From Rhodoferax ferrireducens (GTDB lineage Bacteria > Pseudomonadota > Gammaproteobacteria > Burkholderiales > Burkholderiaceae_C): 64,000 bases of DNA. Position numbers and translations under genes: made by a program. Where the stretch lies: contig NZ_QEII01000314.1 of assembly GCF_003347515.1 (NCBI RefSeq), positions 1-64,000 of the forward strand, given 5' to 3'. The notes below the pieces were generated by a model, which was not told the DNA's origin, searched no databases, and was given only the letters and a program-made list of their open reading frames with translations. Shown here piece by piece: positions 53,075 through 61,732 of this stretch (positions are counted from its first letter, which is position 1; every line of letters starts with the position of its first letter).

Positions 53075-54025
53075 TCAAATCGCGCCAAGGTGCGGCAAGT
53101 GCTGCTCAAGCATCTCTTGCACGGTGTCGGCCTGCAGCACATCACGGCGGCGCTTCATGGCTTCGCGCTCGGTTTGGGTGGACATCCATCGCTTGAATGC
53201 GACAAACGTCGCGGGGTGGACTGTGTTCATGCGCGCCATGGTGCCATTGCTGGCCACGATCACGGCCGAGAATCCGGGCGAATCCAGCAACATATTGGCA
53301 CGGCGCGCCTGGACTACCCAAAAGTCTTCGTCCTCAGCGCCGAGTTTGATCGGGTGCGGATCGTCCCCGGTACGCTCCCGGCGGATGATGTCCACTTCAA
53401 AGCCGTCTTTGTTGACGGCGGTGTATTTTTGGCTTTTGCGGATGCGAAATGAGCTGTCCACCTTTTTCAAGACGCCGAGCATGGAGCTGTCCACGCGCGC
53501 CAACTGGGTGGAAAAGATGATGTGTTTGCGTGTGTCCCCCAGCAGGTCGATGTCACGTGTCGCCAATGCCTCGGCGTCCAGACGAACCCCGGCGGCGGCC
53601 TCGTAGGCATACAGCGCGTGGGTTCCCACCACCCGAAAATGCTCACTCAGTTTGGTGCTCGCCAAACGGTTCAGCAAGGCGATGACAAGCGGGTCCACCC
53701 GGCCCACGCGCAGGGCGCGGTTGAGCCGCTGTTGTTGTACGAGGGCCGCCTGCAGGCCGGCTACCCGCTCGGCGCTTTCACGCTTTCTTTGCGTGAATCG
53801 GGCGTAGATGGCATCAAGTTCCGCAGTGCGTGCGCCCAGGCTGGTCTCGGCACCAGCGGGCGTGGTTCGCACCAGGTATTTGGAGTCGGGTGATGTGGGC
53901 GGGCCCGCATGCCAGTACATGCCGCCACGAACATGGGCCGCCTCTTCCAATGCCTCTTCCAGGGCTTCGAAGACCGAGACTGCATCGATGTATTGACGCG
54001 AAATGGTTGCACTTGTTTCTAACAT
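53075..54025 (-). CDS. GSU2403-type nucleotidyltransferase-fold protein
   Basis: A 316-residue protein. VVGTHALYAYEAAAGVRLDA and ATRDIDLLGDTRK contain the Gly and DxD pattern of minimal nucleotidyltransferases, as in the GSU2403 family. Such proteins are often found in accessory DNA with antitoxin-like or toxin-like partners, but none stands beside it here. Its upstream region (54026-54090) is strikingly AT-rich compared with the rest of the window, a sign of acquired DNA. Confidence 0.7.
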   Translation of the reverse strand: MLETSATISRQYIDAVSVFEALEEALEEAAHVRGGMYWHAGPPTSPDSKYLVRTTPAGAETSLGARTAELDAIYARFTQRKRESAERVAGLQAALVQQQRLNRALRVGRVDPLVIALLNRLASTKLSEHFRVVGTHALYAYEAAAGVRLDAEALATRDIDLLGDTRKHIIFSTQLARVDSSMLGVLKKVDSSFRIRKSQKYTAVNKDGFEVDIIRRERTGDDPHPIKLGAEDEDFWVVQARRANMLLDSPGFSAVIVASNGTMARMNTVHPATFVAFKRWMSTQTEREAMKRRRDVLQADTVQEMLEQHLPHLGAI

Positions 54026-54217
54026 TTCGGCATATTAGTATAAATTTCATTTTTATGCCGAATATTAATATAAAACAACGACTTACGCTTTCTATTGTCT
54101 TGCCTGATTGAGGCCAACTGGCGTTCGCATTCGGGTGTGCGAGCTGAATGGACTTTCATCGCGCCAGCCCAGCTGACGCCGATAAACTTCGGAGCTTCAC
54201 CTTCCTGGAGTTGCCCC

Positions 54218-54625
54218 ATGCTTTTGATAACCCGCCGCACTGCGGCCCTGGCGCTGTGTCTGGCCGCCAATCTCTGCCTGGCCCAGGCCGTGGCCCCGCC
54301 GGCATCCAGCGTGCGCTTGCGTGGCACGGTGCAAAGCGTGGCGCCCGGCCTGCTGACCGTGAAGGCGCGTGGCGGCGAAGTCATTGAGCTGGTGATGCCT
54401 GACAAGCTGGCCGTCCCGTCGGGTCGCACGCTGCGCCTGAAATACAAGGACGGCGAACGGGCGATTGTGGTTCCGCCGGATGCGCCCATCGTGACCTTCC
54501 GGCCCGGCGACCGCAGCCTGCTGGTGCCCGGCGCCAGCGTGTCGCTGACGGCGCAGGTGACGGATGGCAAGCCCACCATTTCGCGCATCAGCGCTGGTCG
54601 CAACGGCTTTGCGTTGCCCTACTGA
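54218..54625 (+). CDS. exported hypothetical protein
   Basis: A 135-residue protein with a clear signal peptide (MLLITRRTAALALCLAANLC, cleavage after LAQA). The mature part is beta-rich with SVRLRGTVQSVAPGLLTVKA and PTISRISAGRNG, resembling an OB-like domain seen in small periplasmic proteins. Function unknown. It overlaps by 7 bases the end of the convergent membrane protein gene. Confidence 0.65.
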   Translation: MLLITRRTAALALCLAANLCLAQAVAPPASSVRLRGTVQSVAPGLLTVKARGGEVIELVMPDKLAVPSGRTLRLKYKDGERAIVVPPDAPIVTFRPGDRSLLVPGASVSLTAQVTDGKPTISRISAGRNGFALPY

Positions 54626-55230
54626 AGACGTCGCGCCCGGGGCCACAGCCTGAAGGCCAGCGCCAGCAGCAGCACCACGATCGGCAGCACATAGACCGGT
54701 GACATCGGAATGCGCTTGCCGAAAGTGATCACGAAACTGATCCATAGGTAGTACATGCCGGCCAGGTGCAGCCGCTGCCAGGCGGGCCGCCCGAGCCAGG
54801 CGGCTGTGGCGTCGAACGAGGTGGCCGCGAGTACGGCGATGAAGCCGTAGGCGATGCCGCCCGAGATGAAATTGCCCACGCTGCTCGCCTGGTGAAAGGC
54901 GACCGGATCGAGCTGGGCGAAGGTGGCGATGGCCAGCGCGTGAATGGTGTGCGACACCGCGAAGCCCAGTCCCAGGTAGCGCCGGTTGCGCACTTGCCAG
55001 CGCGTCCACGCGCCTGGCCACTGGCGTGCCGCGGCCGAGGCCGTGAACGCCAGCAGAAACAGCAGCAGGGAGGTGCGCGCGGTCACGCGGATCAGGCGGC
55101 GCACGCCTTCCACGCTCGGGTCCAGCGCCAGCACGGCGGCGGCCAGCAGCAACAGGCCCAGGCTTAGAAAACCCAGCAGGCGCCAGCCTTGTGGCGTCTG
55201 GCTGGAAGGTAGGGTATGTGCGGTGTTCAT
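54619..55230 (-). CDS. MsrQ/YedZ-like ferric reductase transmembrane protein
   Basis: A 203-residue protein with about six helices and histidines in SHTIHALAIATF and QRLHLAGMYYLW that would bind heme. MsrQ passes electrons to the periplasmic methionine sulfoxide reductase MsrP, but no msrP gene is adjacent, so the partner is unclear. It is divergent from a TetR regulator, with an operator-like palindrome near 55267. Confidence 0.75.
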   Translation of the reverse strand: MNTAHTLPSSQTPQGWRLLGFLSLGLLLLAAAVLALDPSVEGVRRLIRVTARTSLLLFLLAFTASAAARQWPGAWTRWQVRNRRYLGLGFAVSHTIHALAIATFAQLDPVAFHQASSVGNFISGGIAYGFIAVLAATSFDATAAWLGRPAWQRLHLAGMYYLWISFVITFGKRIPMSPVYVLPIVVLLLALAFRLWPRARRLQ

Positions 55231-55266
55231 TCGTGACTCCAATAAAAAATGAAAATACGTGACTGC

Positions 55267-55287
55267 AATGTGATCGGAGATTACATT
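55267..55287. promoter_or_regulatory. palindromic operator between the MsrQ-like and TetR genes
   Basis: AATGTGATC-GGA-GATTACATT has 8 of 9 positions symmetric. It lies 37 bases from one start and 41 from the other, a natural place for TetR to repress both genes. Confidence 0.6.
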
Positions 55288-55327
55288 TCTGGGTGAATAC
55301 CGTCCAACCCCCACACAAGGTGCTTAC

Positions 55328-55996
55328 ATGGTCTTGCCCCGATCCGCCCCTGGCGCCATGCCGCGCACCTACCACCACGGCAACCTCCGCCAAGCCCTGG
55401 TGGAGGCCGCTCTCGAACTGGCCCAGCAAAACGGCCCCGAGCGTGTGAGCGTGCGCGAGGCGGCGCGCCGCCTGGGCGTGTCGCCAGCGGCGCCGTTTCG
55501 CCACTTCCCGAACCGCCGTGCGCTGATGACCGCCGTGGCCGAAGAAGCCGCTGAGCGGCTGCGCATCGAGGTGCGCAAGTCTTTGGGCGGAGAAAAAGGT
55601 GGCGGGCTCGCACGCTTGCACGCGGTGGGGCGGGGCTACCTGCAGTGGGCACGGCGCCACCCCGCGCATTTCAGGATCGTTTCGGCGCGCGACCAGATCG
55701 ACCTCGAAGGCTCAGCGGCCCTGCGTCACAACATTGAAGAGGTGCGCGAGGTGACCGTGCAGGCACTGCAAGCGGCGCAGGCGCAAGGGCAGATCGCCAG
55801 GCACCACGACGCGTCGGCGCTGGCCTTGCTGGCGCGGGCCACGGTTTATGGGTTGGCGCGCATGGATCTTGATGGCCACTTCGGGCAGTGGGGCGTGGCG
55901 CCGGCCGCAGTGCCGGCGGCCATGGACGCGACGCTGGACTTGCTGATCACCCTGCTGGCTGGCGCGGCAGATCCTGCCACCGCTGCAACAAGTTAA
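55328..55996 (+). CDS. TetR family transcriptional regulator
   Basis: A 222-residue repressor. VSVREAARRLGVSPAAPFRH is the helix-turn-helix, and the C-terminal domain is of the WHG type (YLQWARRHPAHFRIV). Start is ATG at 55328, or ATG at 55358 just before the conserved PRTYHHGNLRQAL. It probably controls the divergent membrane protein. It ends overlapping by 4 bases the convergent AraC-GyrI gene. Confidence 0.87.
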   Translation: MVLPRSAPGAMPRTYHHGNLRQALVEAALELAQQNGPERVSVREAARRLGVSPAAPFRHFPNRRALMTAVAEEAAERLRIEVRKSLGGEKGGGLARLHAVGRGYLQWARRHPAHFRIVSARDQIDLEGSAALRHNIEEVREVTVQALQAAQAQGQIARHHDASALALLARATVYGLARMDLDGHFGQWGVAPAAVPAAMDATLDLLITLLAGAADPATAATS

Positions 55997-56847
55997 GCCA
56001 GCGGCAGGTAGATGTCAGACAGCAGTTGCGCCGGTGGCGTGTCGCGCGGATTGTTCAGGTATTCCTCGAACACCGGGCTGTCCGCTGCCTCAAAGCCTGA
56101 CTGCACCAGCCATTGTCCGTACAGCCACTGGTAGGCCGCGCGCATGGTGGCATAGGGACCCTGGTGGCGCAGCACGGCGCACAGGCCACCGCCCAGGGTG
56201 AAGGGTTCCAGCGGCGGCTGGGGCGCACCGCCTGCAGGCAGACTCAGGCCCGCGCGCGATTGCAGCTGCGCTTCCGGCACGGCAAAGGGGTCGTCGTAGT
56301 ACACCGCCATCCAGCGCATGTCGGGGCGCGCCAGGCCTTGCGCAGCCATGCGGGCGTAGGCCATCTCAAACGCCTTGCCGATCTGCATATACGAGCCGCG
56401 GTGCGAAATGCCGGCCAATTGCTCCTGGGGCACCTGCCGCAATTCAACCGTGTAACCCGCCGTCGCCACGGGCTGCATCTGACCTTGCAGAAACGCTACG
56501 TGGCTGCCCTCGGCCCGGTAGCGCGTCGGGCTTGTGCCATACAGGCCGCTGAAGGCGCGCGTGAACGATTGCGCGTTGGGGTAGCCGCATTTGCGCGCCA
56601 CTTGCGCCACCGGCAGGCTGGTGTTGGCCAGATAACCGGTGCCACGGTGCAAGCGCAGGCGCCGCACCGTGGCGGCAATGGTCTCGCCATACAGCGCCTG
56701 GTACACGCGATGCCAGTGGAAGGCCGACAGGTGCGCCACTTGGGCCAGGCGGTTCAGGTCCAGCTCCTCGGCCAAATGGTCGTGAATGTAGGCCGTGACG
56801 CGGCTGAGTCGTTCCTGGTAGTCGGTCCAGCTGTGGCTTTTGTTCAT
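55993..56847 (-). CDS. AraC family regulator with GyrI-like effector domain
   Basis: A 284-residue protein with two N-terminal AraC helix-turn-helix units (LNRLAQVAHLSAFHWHRVYQ and VAQVARKCGYPNAQSFTRAF) and a C-terminal GyrI-like domain, in the order of Rob and SoxS-linked multidrug regulators. The GyrI-like domain binds hydrophobic or cationic drugs in relatives. It shares an ATGA overlap with the preceding stand-alone GyrI-like gene, so they form an operon. Confidence 0.87.
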   Translation of the reverse strand: MNKSHSWTDYQERLSRVTAYIHDHLAEELDLNRLAQVAHLSAFHWHRVYQALYGETIAATVRRLRLHRGTGYLANTSLPVAQVARKCGYPNAQSFTRAFSGLYGTSPTRYRAEGSHVAFLQGQMQPVATAGYTVELRQVPQEQLAGISHRGSYMQIGKAFEMAYARMAAQGLARPDMRWMAVYYDDPFAVPEAQLQSRAGLSLPAGGAPQPPLEPFTLGGGLCAVLRHQGPYATMRAAYQWLYGQWLVQSGFEAADSPVFEEYLNNPRDTPPAQLLSDIYLPLA

Positions 56848-57329
56848 GGCTGCGGGGCAGAGGGGCTCAGGCCTATCGAGATGGTGATGTCGCCACTGGC
56901 GCGGTACTGCTCGTATTCTGCGACAAAGGTCTTGGCCAGCTCAGTGCGCGCCCAGATCGCTTGCCATGCGGCGCCGACCAGATCAAAACGGCCCTTTTCC
57001 ACGCCAAACACCACGCGTGGCGAAGCCGGCACCACCACGCGCACCATACCTGCGGGCACCGGTGCGTCGGCCGGCACGGCGGCGCCGATGACCAGCGAGT
57101 ACAGGCCGGTGTTGTTGCTGCCCGCGTTCTCGAAATGGGTGTACACCGCGAAGACATCGTCACTGCGCCTGAAGCCGATGTTGGCCAGCACGCCTTCTTG
57201 GCCAAAGCGCTGCCAGTGCGGGGGAATCGTCTGCATCGCCTCGGCGTTGGAGGTGCGCAGCTCGATACCGACAACGGTGATGGCCTGCGCCAGCGCTTCA
57301 AAATGATGGGGAAATTGGGGGGTGCTCAT
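56844..57329 (-). CDS. GyrI-like/Cass2-type effector-binding protein
   Basis: A 161-residue single-domain protein with VVGIELRTSNAEAMQTIPPH and YTHFENAGSNNTGLYSLVIG. It resembles the integron-linked Cass2 and other effector-binding proteins that take up cationic ligands. A 163-bp part of this gene is repeated at 60523-60685. Confidence 0.82.
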   Translation of the reverse strand: MSTPQFPHHFEALAQAITVVGIELRTSNAEAMQTIPPHWQRFGQEGVLANIGFRRSDDVFAVYTHFENAGSNNTGLYSLVIGAAVPADAPVPAGMVRVVVPASPRVVFGVEKGRFDLVGAAWQAIWARTELAKTFVAEYEQYRASGDITISIGLSPSAPQP

Positions 57330-57424
57330 GCTCTTGCTCCTGGTGGGTTGGACATGGCATGGAGTCTAGAAGCCGCGGCATGACAAATCTTGCGGAGTTG
57401 CGGGATGCGGGTGCGAGGGCCTGG

Positions 57425-57751
57425 TCAAGACCGTCCCCATTTCCAGGCCGATGATGCCGCCGCCAGAATCAGCATGCGTTTGGGCACTTCTTTCAATTCC
57501 AGTGCGCCGGTCGAATCAACCACGCGTGGAACTTCCGGCATGAAGGGCAGGCGCACGGCCTGGCTGCCGGCGGCGATGATGCAGTTCTTGAAGCCTATGG
57601 TCTGCGTCTTGCCGGTTTTTTCTTGCGCGCTGCCGGTGGTTTCCTCCACCTGCACCTGGTTGGGCGTGGGCGCGCCAAAGTCAACGCCGATGGCAGCCAG
57701 GTGATTGACCTCGTCCATCACGGCGGCCACATGCAGCAAGGCCTTGGACGG
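57425..57751 (-). pseudogene. lpdA: dihydrolipoyl dehydrogenase fragment with frameshift
   Basis: PSKALLHVAAVMDEVNHLAA, then KNCIIAAGSQAVRLPFMPEV and DSTGALELKEVPKRML match the early part of Lpd. After RML the frame is off by one; the next frame restores GGGIIGLEMGTV, so a single base was lost near 57465. The redox-active Cys pair and the rest of the enzyme are missing. It is on the same strand as the aceF piece at 60030, as if from one old pdh operon. Confidence 0.8.
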
Positions 57752-57923
57752 GGATGCAACCCATAGTCTGTGACTTGATGTAAGAAAAATGGGCAACTAA
57801 GCACATCGTTTTCACGCATCCAGGGACTGGCATCGCTGACGCCGACTTGATCGGGCAAGCGGCTGGATTGGTTCCTTTGTAATCTACCTTTCGTTACAAC
57901 TGTCGGCAACATTTAATAAAACC

Positions 57924-57941
57924 ATAAGAATTGGATCTTAT
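57924..57941. promoter_or_regulatory. palindrome upstream of the cytochrome c peroxidase gene
   Basis: ATAAGA-ATTGGA-TCTTAT, six-base perfect arms, about 50 bases before the start. The regulator is unknown; it does not match FNR or Fur consensus. Confidence 0.4.
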
Positions 57942-57992
57942 CGTTCATCAACGTTTCCTATTTACAAAAACACAACTCATTGGAGGTTCGAC

Positions 57993-58988
57993 TTGAAAAT
58001 CCGTATCCTTGCTATTAGCGTCGCGCTAGCTGGCGTCAACGTCGCATGGGGAGCGATGAATGAACCTATCAAACCCATATCGGCCGCCAAGGTCACCGAC
58101 CCGGCCCTGGTCGAACTCGGCAAAAAACTCTTCTTCGATCCGCGCCTGTCAAAATCCGGCTTCATTTCCTGCAATTCCTGCCACAACCTGTCAATGGGCG
58201 GCACCGACAACCTGAAGACCTCCATCGGCCACAACTGGAACCAGGGTCCGATCAATGCGCCCACGGTTCTCAACGCCAGCATGAACATCGCCCAGTTCTG
58301 GGACGGACGCGCCAAGGACTTGCAGGCGCAGGCGGGGGGCCCGATCGACAACCCAGGCGAAATGGGCTCGACTCATGTGCTTGCGGTCTCGGTGCTGCAA
58401 TCGATTCCCGCGTATGTCGCCGACTTCAAGAAATCGTTTGGCACCGACAAAATCGCCATAGAACAAGTCACCAAAGCGATGGCCGCTTTCGAGGAAACCC
58501 TGGTCACGCCAAACGCCCGATTCGACAAGTGGCTGGAAGGCGACCAGAAGGCCTTGTCGGCGAATGAGCTGGCCGGCTACAAACTCTTCAAGGACAGTGG
58601 CTGCGTGGCCTGCCACAACGGCCCGGCCGTTGGCGGCAATTCCTACCAGAAGATGGGTGTCGTCACGCCTTACAAGACATCCAACCCCGCTGAAGGCCGA
58701 TTCGCCGTCACCAGCAAGGATGCCGATCGCTTCAACTTCAAGGTACCGACCTTGCGCAACGTGGAAATGACCTACCCCTATTTCCACGATGGCGCCGCCA
58801 ACACCTTGACAGAAGCCGTCGACACCATGGGTCGCATCCAGTTGGGCAAGAAGTTCACGGGCGATGAGAACACCAAGATCGTCGCCTTCCTGAAGACCCT
58901 CACCGGCGACCAGCCGAACTTCAAGCTGCCGGCGCTGCCGCCGTCTTCCGACACAACGCCAAAACCGCAACCGTTCGCGAAAAAGTAA
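57993..58988 (+). CDS. di-heme cytochrome c peroxidase (CcpA/MauG family)
   Basis: A 331-residue periplasmic protein. A signal peptide ends near NVAWGAM; heme-binding CNSCHNLSMGG and CVACHNGPAVGG follow, as in bacterial cytochrome c peroxidases that reduce hydrogen peroxide. The start is TTG with GGAGG 6 bases upstream. Two hairpins separate it from the cytochrome b561 gene, which probably supplies electrons. The pair is intact amid gene fragments. Confidence 0.92.
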   Translation: MKIRILAISVALAGVNVAWGAMNEPIKPISAAKVTDPALVELGKKLFFDPRLSKSGFISCNSCHNLSMGGTDNLKTSIGHNWNQGPINAPTVLNASMNIAQFWDGRAKDLQAQAGGPIDNPGEMGSTHVLAVSVLQSIPAYVADFKKSFGTDKIAIEQVTKAMAAFEETLVTPNARFDKWLEGDQKALSANELAGYKLFKDSGCVACHNGPAVGGNSYQKMGVVTPYKTSNPAEGRFAVTSKDADRFNFKVPTLRNVEMTYPYFHDGAANTLTEAVDTMGRIQLGKKFTGDENTKIVAFLKTLTGDQPNFKLPALPPSSDTTPKPQPFAKK

Positions 58989-58992
58989 GCGC

Positions 58993-59044
58993 CTCGCCCG
59001 CGAAAGGCGAGAGCCAATGGGGAGCAATGAGGACTGCTCCCTTT
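58993..59044 (+). terminator. two hairpins between the peroxidase and cytochrome b561 genes
   Basis: CTCGCC/GGCGAG (58993-59011) and GGGAGCA/TGCTCCC (59020-59041) follow the peroxidase stop; the second is followed by CTTTCCC. They could end or trim the transcript while part of it reads on into the b561 gene. Confidence 0.5.
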
Positions 59045-59074
59045 CCCATTTCTTAATTGTTATGAAGGAATATT

Positions 59075-59623
59075 ATGAGCTTGAGCACTACCCCCAAACG
59101 TTACGGATCGCTGTCCATCGGGCTGCACTGGGTCATGCTGCTGCTGCTCGTAGCGGTGTATGCATGCATTGAACTGCGCGGCTATTACCCCAAAGGAAGC
59201 GATCCGCGCGAGGCCCTGAAAACCTGGCACTTCATGCTGGGCCTATCGGTTTTTGCACTGGTCGTGGTGCGCCTGGTAGCCCGGATGATGAGCACCACCC
59301 CGCCTATCGAGCCCAATCCGCCCAAGCTGCAGACGCTGTCGACCAAGCTAATGCACCTTGCACTCTATGCCCTCATGTTTGGCATGCCGCTGGCTGGCTG
59401 GCTGCTTCTCAGCGCGGCCGGAAAGCCGATCCCGTTCTTCGGCCTGCACCTGCCGGCGCTCATCAGCCAGAGCAAAGATACGGCGGAGTTCATCAAGGAA
59501 ATCCATGAGACCGGTGGCACCGTCGGCTACTTTCTCATTGGTTTGCATGCCGTTGCCGCCTTGTATCACCACTATGTGGTGCGCGATAACACGCTGCTGC
59601 GGATGCTGCCGAGCCGCGCTTGA
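59075..59623 (+). CDS. cytochrome b561 family membrane protein
   Basis: A 182-residue protein with four helices and heme-ligand histidines in IGLHWVMLLLL, TWHFMLGLSVF and LHAVAALYHHYVV. The family moves electrons across the inner membrane, often to a periplasmic partner; here the adjacent peroxidase is the natural one. TGAAGGAATATT precedes the ATG. Confidence 0.9.
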   Translation: MSLSTTPKRYGSLSIGLHWVMLLLLVAVYACIELRGYYPKGSDPREALKTWHFMLGLSVFALVVVRLVARMMSTTPPIEPNPPKLQTLSTKLMHLALYALMFGMPLAGWLLLSAAGKPIPFFGLHLPALISQSKDTAEFIKEIHETGGTVGYFLIGLHAVAALYHHYVVRDNTLLRMLPSRA

Positions 59624-59789
59624 GTCAGCACAAGCGCCGATGACCTCTGCCGATGCGCTACAGCCAACGCCACCGCCACGGTGATTGGATCAGCAGAACC
59701 GCCAGGGCCAGGTCTTCATGGCTGCGGTCACGCCATGGCCCGAAGATTAAGCCGGCCCGCGCAACAAGGAGGGCATCATTTCGCTCAAG

Positions 59790-59937
59790 ACCGTGACGCG
59801 CTAGCCAATCAAAGCCTCCGCCGTGATCTGCGCCCAGACCACCCGGCCCGGCGATGCAACGCAAGAGCGTGGTTTTTCCGGAACCAGAGTGGCCGAACAG
59901 CGCGCTCACACCGCGCGCGGGCAAGTCCAATCGGTCC
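59790..59937 (-). pseudogene. modC: modC (molybdate ABC ATPase) fragment
   Basis: LDLPARGVSALFGHSGSGKT followed by TLLRCIAG is the Walker A region of ModC. A second frame nearby reads VVWAQITAEALIG, resembling the molybdate-binding C-terminus, so most of the gene has been deleted. Only about 50 codons in all remain. Confidence 0.65.
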
Positions 59938-59994
59938 TTTCCACCATACCCTGCTGCGCGCCAACCACCAGGCAATCGGAGCGCCCAGCAGCAA
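59926..59994 (-). pseudogene. modB: modB (molybdate ABC permease) fragment
   Basis: LLLGAPIAWWLARSRVWWKG then PIG matches the N-terminal helix region of ModB. It runs into the modC piece in a different frame, with nearly the whole permease missing in between. Confidence 0.55.
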
Positions 59995-60029
59995 CGGCTT
60001 GCGGTCGGCCGCGCACGCAGCCTGTCGGC

Positions 60030-60520
60030 GGCAAAACCGATGTGTAATACTGCCTGTAGATCAGCGCAGCGCCGTCACTTTCAGCGTCGAGCAAGCTGTT
60101 GAACTCGGGGTACTTCTTGAGTGCGACCACGCAAGCCTTGATCAGGAACGCGAGCATGGTGATCTTGATGCCGCTCTTCTCGTTCTCCTTGTTGGTCGAG
60201 ACGCGAAACGCTTCCAGGTCGGTGATGTCTACATCGTCATGGTTTGTAACAGCTGGAATCAGGATGGCGTTGCACAGTAGATTGGCACCGCTGATCTTCT
60301 TGATGCGGCTGAGTTCCTTGCGCTCGATCGGTCCGAACTTGGCAAAGTCCACTTTCGGCCAGGGGATCAGGCCCGAGCCCGGTCCATCATTGCCTGAAGA
60401 GGCTGCAGCCGGCTTGGCTTGTTCTTTAGCAGCTACCGTTTGGATAGCGCCGCTCATCACCGGGCGTGTAAATGACTGCATATCGTGGTCGGTGATGCAC
60501 CCTTTCATGCCTGTGCCTTT
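60030..60520 (-). pseudogene. aceF: pyruvate dehydrogenase E2 (aceF) fragment
   Basis: GMKGCITDHDMQSFTRPVMS is the end of the E3-binding domain, and LIPWPKVDFAKFGPIERKEL, then TNHDDVDITDLEAFRVSTNK and MLAFLIKACVVALKKYPEFN belong to the acetyltransferase core. A lost base near 60055 shifts the frame before HIGFAAD. Start, lipoyl domains and catalytic His are missing. Confidence 0.82.
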
Positions 60521-60522
60521 GC

Positions 60523-60685
60523 GAGGCCGGCACCACCACGCACACCATGCCTGCGGGCACCGGTGTGTCGGCCGGCACGGCGGTGCCGATAACCAGCGAG
60601 TACAGGCCGGTGTTGTTGCTGCCCGCGTTCTCGAAATGGGTGTACACCGCGAAGACATCGTCACTGCGTTTGGCGTCGATGTTCG
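60523..60685 (-). repeat. partial direct copy of the GyrI-like gene
   Basis: The segment matches 57022-57184 at a constant offset of 3501 bases with only scattered differences; the protein reads RSDDVFAVYTHFENAGSNNT in both. Beyond it the copy jumps to ALAQA, an earlier piece of the gene, so it also carries an internal deletion. The two copies enclose the fragment zone. Confidence 0.8.
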
Positions 60686-60759
60686 CCTGCGCCAGCGCTT
60701 GTGACCATAATATTGAGCCGCACGCCACCCCACGCAACCTATGAAATCGGAGAACCGCC

Positions 60760-61113
60760 ATGGCCTACACCTTGCTGATCGTCGAAGACCCTCACCAGCG
60801 CGACACCCGGACGCCCGCCGAAGGGCGTGCGGCGTATGACAGCATGGTGCAGTTCGCGGAGCAGCTCAAGGCCCGGGGCTTGTTGCTGGCGACCCAATCC
60901 TTAACCTCACACGCCGCCGCTACCCGTGTGCGGGTGCGCGATGGGCAATCACAGGTGCTGGACGGTCCGTTTACCGAGGCCAAGGAAATGGTGGGGGGCT
61001 TCTTTTTGCTCGATTGCAAGACCCAGGCGCAGGCCATTGCCATCGCCGCCGAATGCCCGGCGGCGCAGTGGTGCACGGTGGAGGTCAGGGAAGTAGGCCC
61101 CTGCTTCGTGTGA
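60760..61113 (+). CDS. YCII/DGPF domain protein
   Basis: A 117-residue protein with the signature LDGPFTEAKEMVGGFFLLDC. These proteins accompany ECF42-type sigma factors, and their biochemical role is unknown. It opens the module that runs to the sigma factor gene at 62231. It starts about 75 bases after the repeat copy. Confidence 0.85.
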   Translation: MAYTLLIVEDPHQRDTRTPAEGRAAYDSMVQFAEQLKARGLLLATQSLTSHAAATRVRVRDGQSQVLDGPFTEAKEMVGGFFLLDCKTQAQAIAIAAECPAAQWCTVEVREVGPCFV

Positions 61114-61265
61114 TGCGGCCCTGGAACCGGGTGATCAGGGTTTTCACCTAGAGAGTAGTTGTCGAAATGGATGGCGCTGGTTCGTCGTGGAACTGAGGAA
61201 TGCAATGACCGATCAACACCAGACCGGCCCATGGCGCCTCAACCCGCAACACACAAGGAGAGCCC

Positions 61266-61715
61266 ATGCGATTCATGATTATTGTCAAAGCCACGCCGGA
61301 CTCGGAGGCGGGCGTGATGCCACCCGACACGCTGCTGGCCGAGATGGCCGACTACCACGAGCAACTGGCCAAAGCCGGTGTGTTGCTCGATGGCTCGGGC
61401 TTGCAGCCCAGCGCCAAAGGGTGGCGCATCCGCTATGACGGCAAGAAGCCGGAGGAGCGCACGCTGATCGACGGCCCGTTTTCCGAGAGCAAGGAACTCA
61501 TCGCCGGTTACACCCTGATTCAGGTGCGCACGCGCGCGGAAGCGCTGGAGTGGACGCGGCGTTTTCCCAACCCCTCGATCGATGGCAGGCAAGCCGAGAT
61601 TGAAGTACGCCAATTGTTCGAGCTGGAAGATTTTGGCCCGAGCGAAGTCGTGGAGCGCTTTCGCGACATCGGCGTGGGTGCGTCTGCGCAAATTTCCAAT
61701 CCCCCTCAACATTGA
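61266..61715 (+). CDS. YCII/DGPF domain protein, second copy
   Basis: A 149-residue relative with LIDGPFSESKELIAGYTLIQ. MRFMIIVKATPDSEAG opens the typical longer form. AAGGAGAGCCC precedes the ATG. It is followed closely by a VOC protein and the sigma factor. Confidence 0.87.
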   Translation: MRFMIIVKATPDSEAGVMPPDTLLAEMADYHEQLAKAGVLLDGSGLQPSAKGWRIRYDGKKPEERTLIDGPFSESKELIAGYTLIQVRTRAEALEWTRRFPNPSIDGRQAEIEVRQLFELEDFGPSEVVERFRDIGVGASAQISNPPQH

Positions 61716-61732
61716 AACAAGGAGTCCTGATC

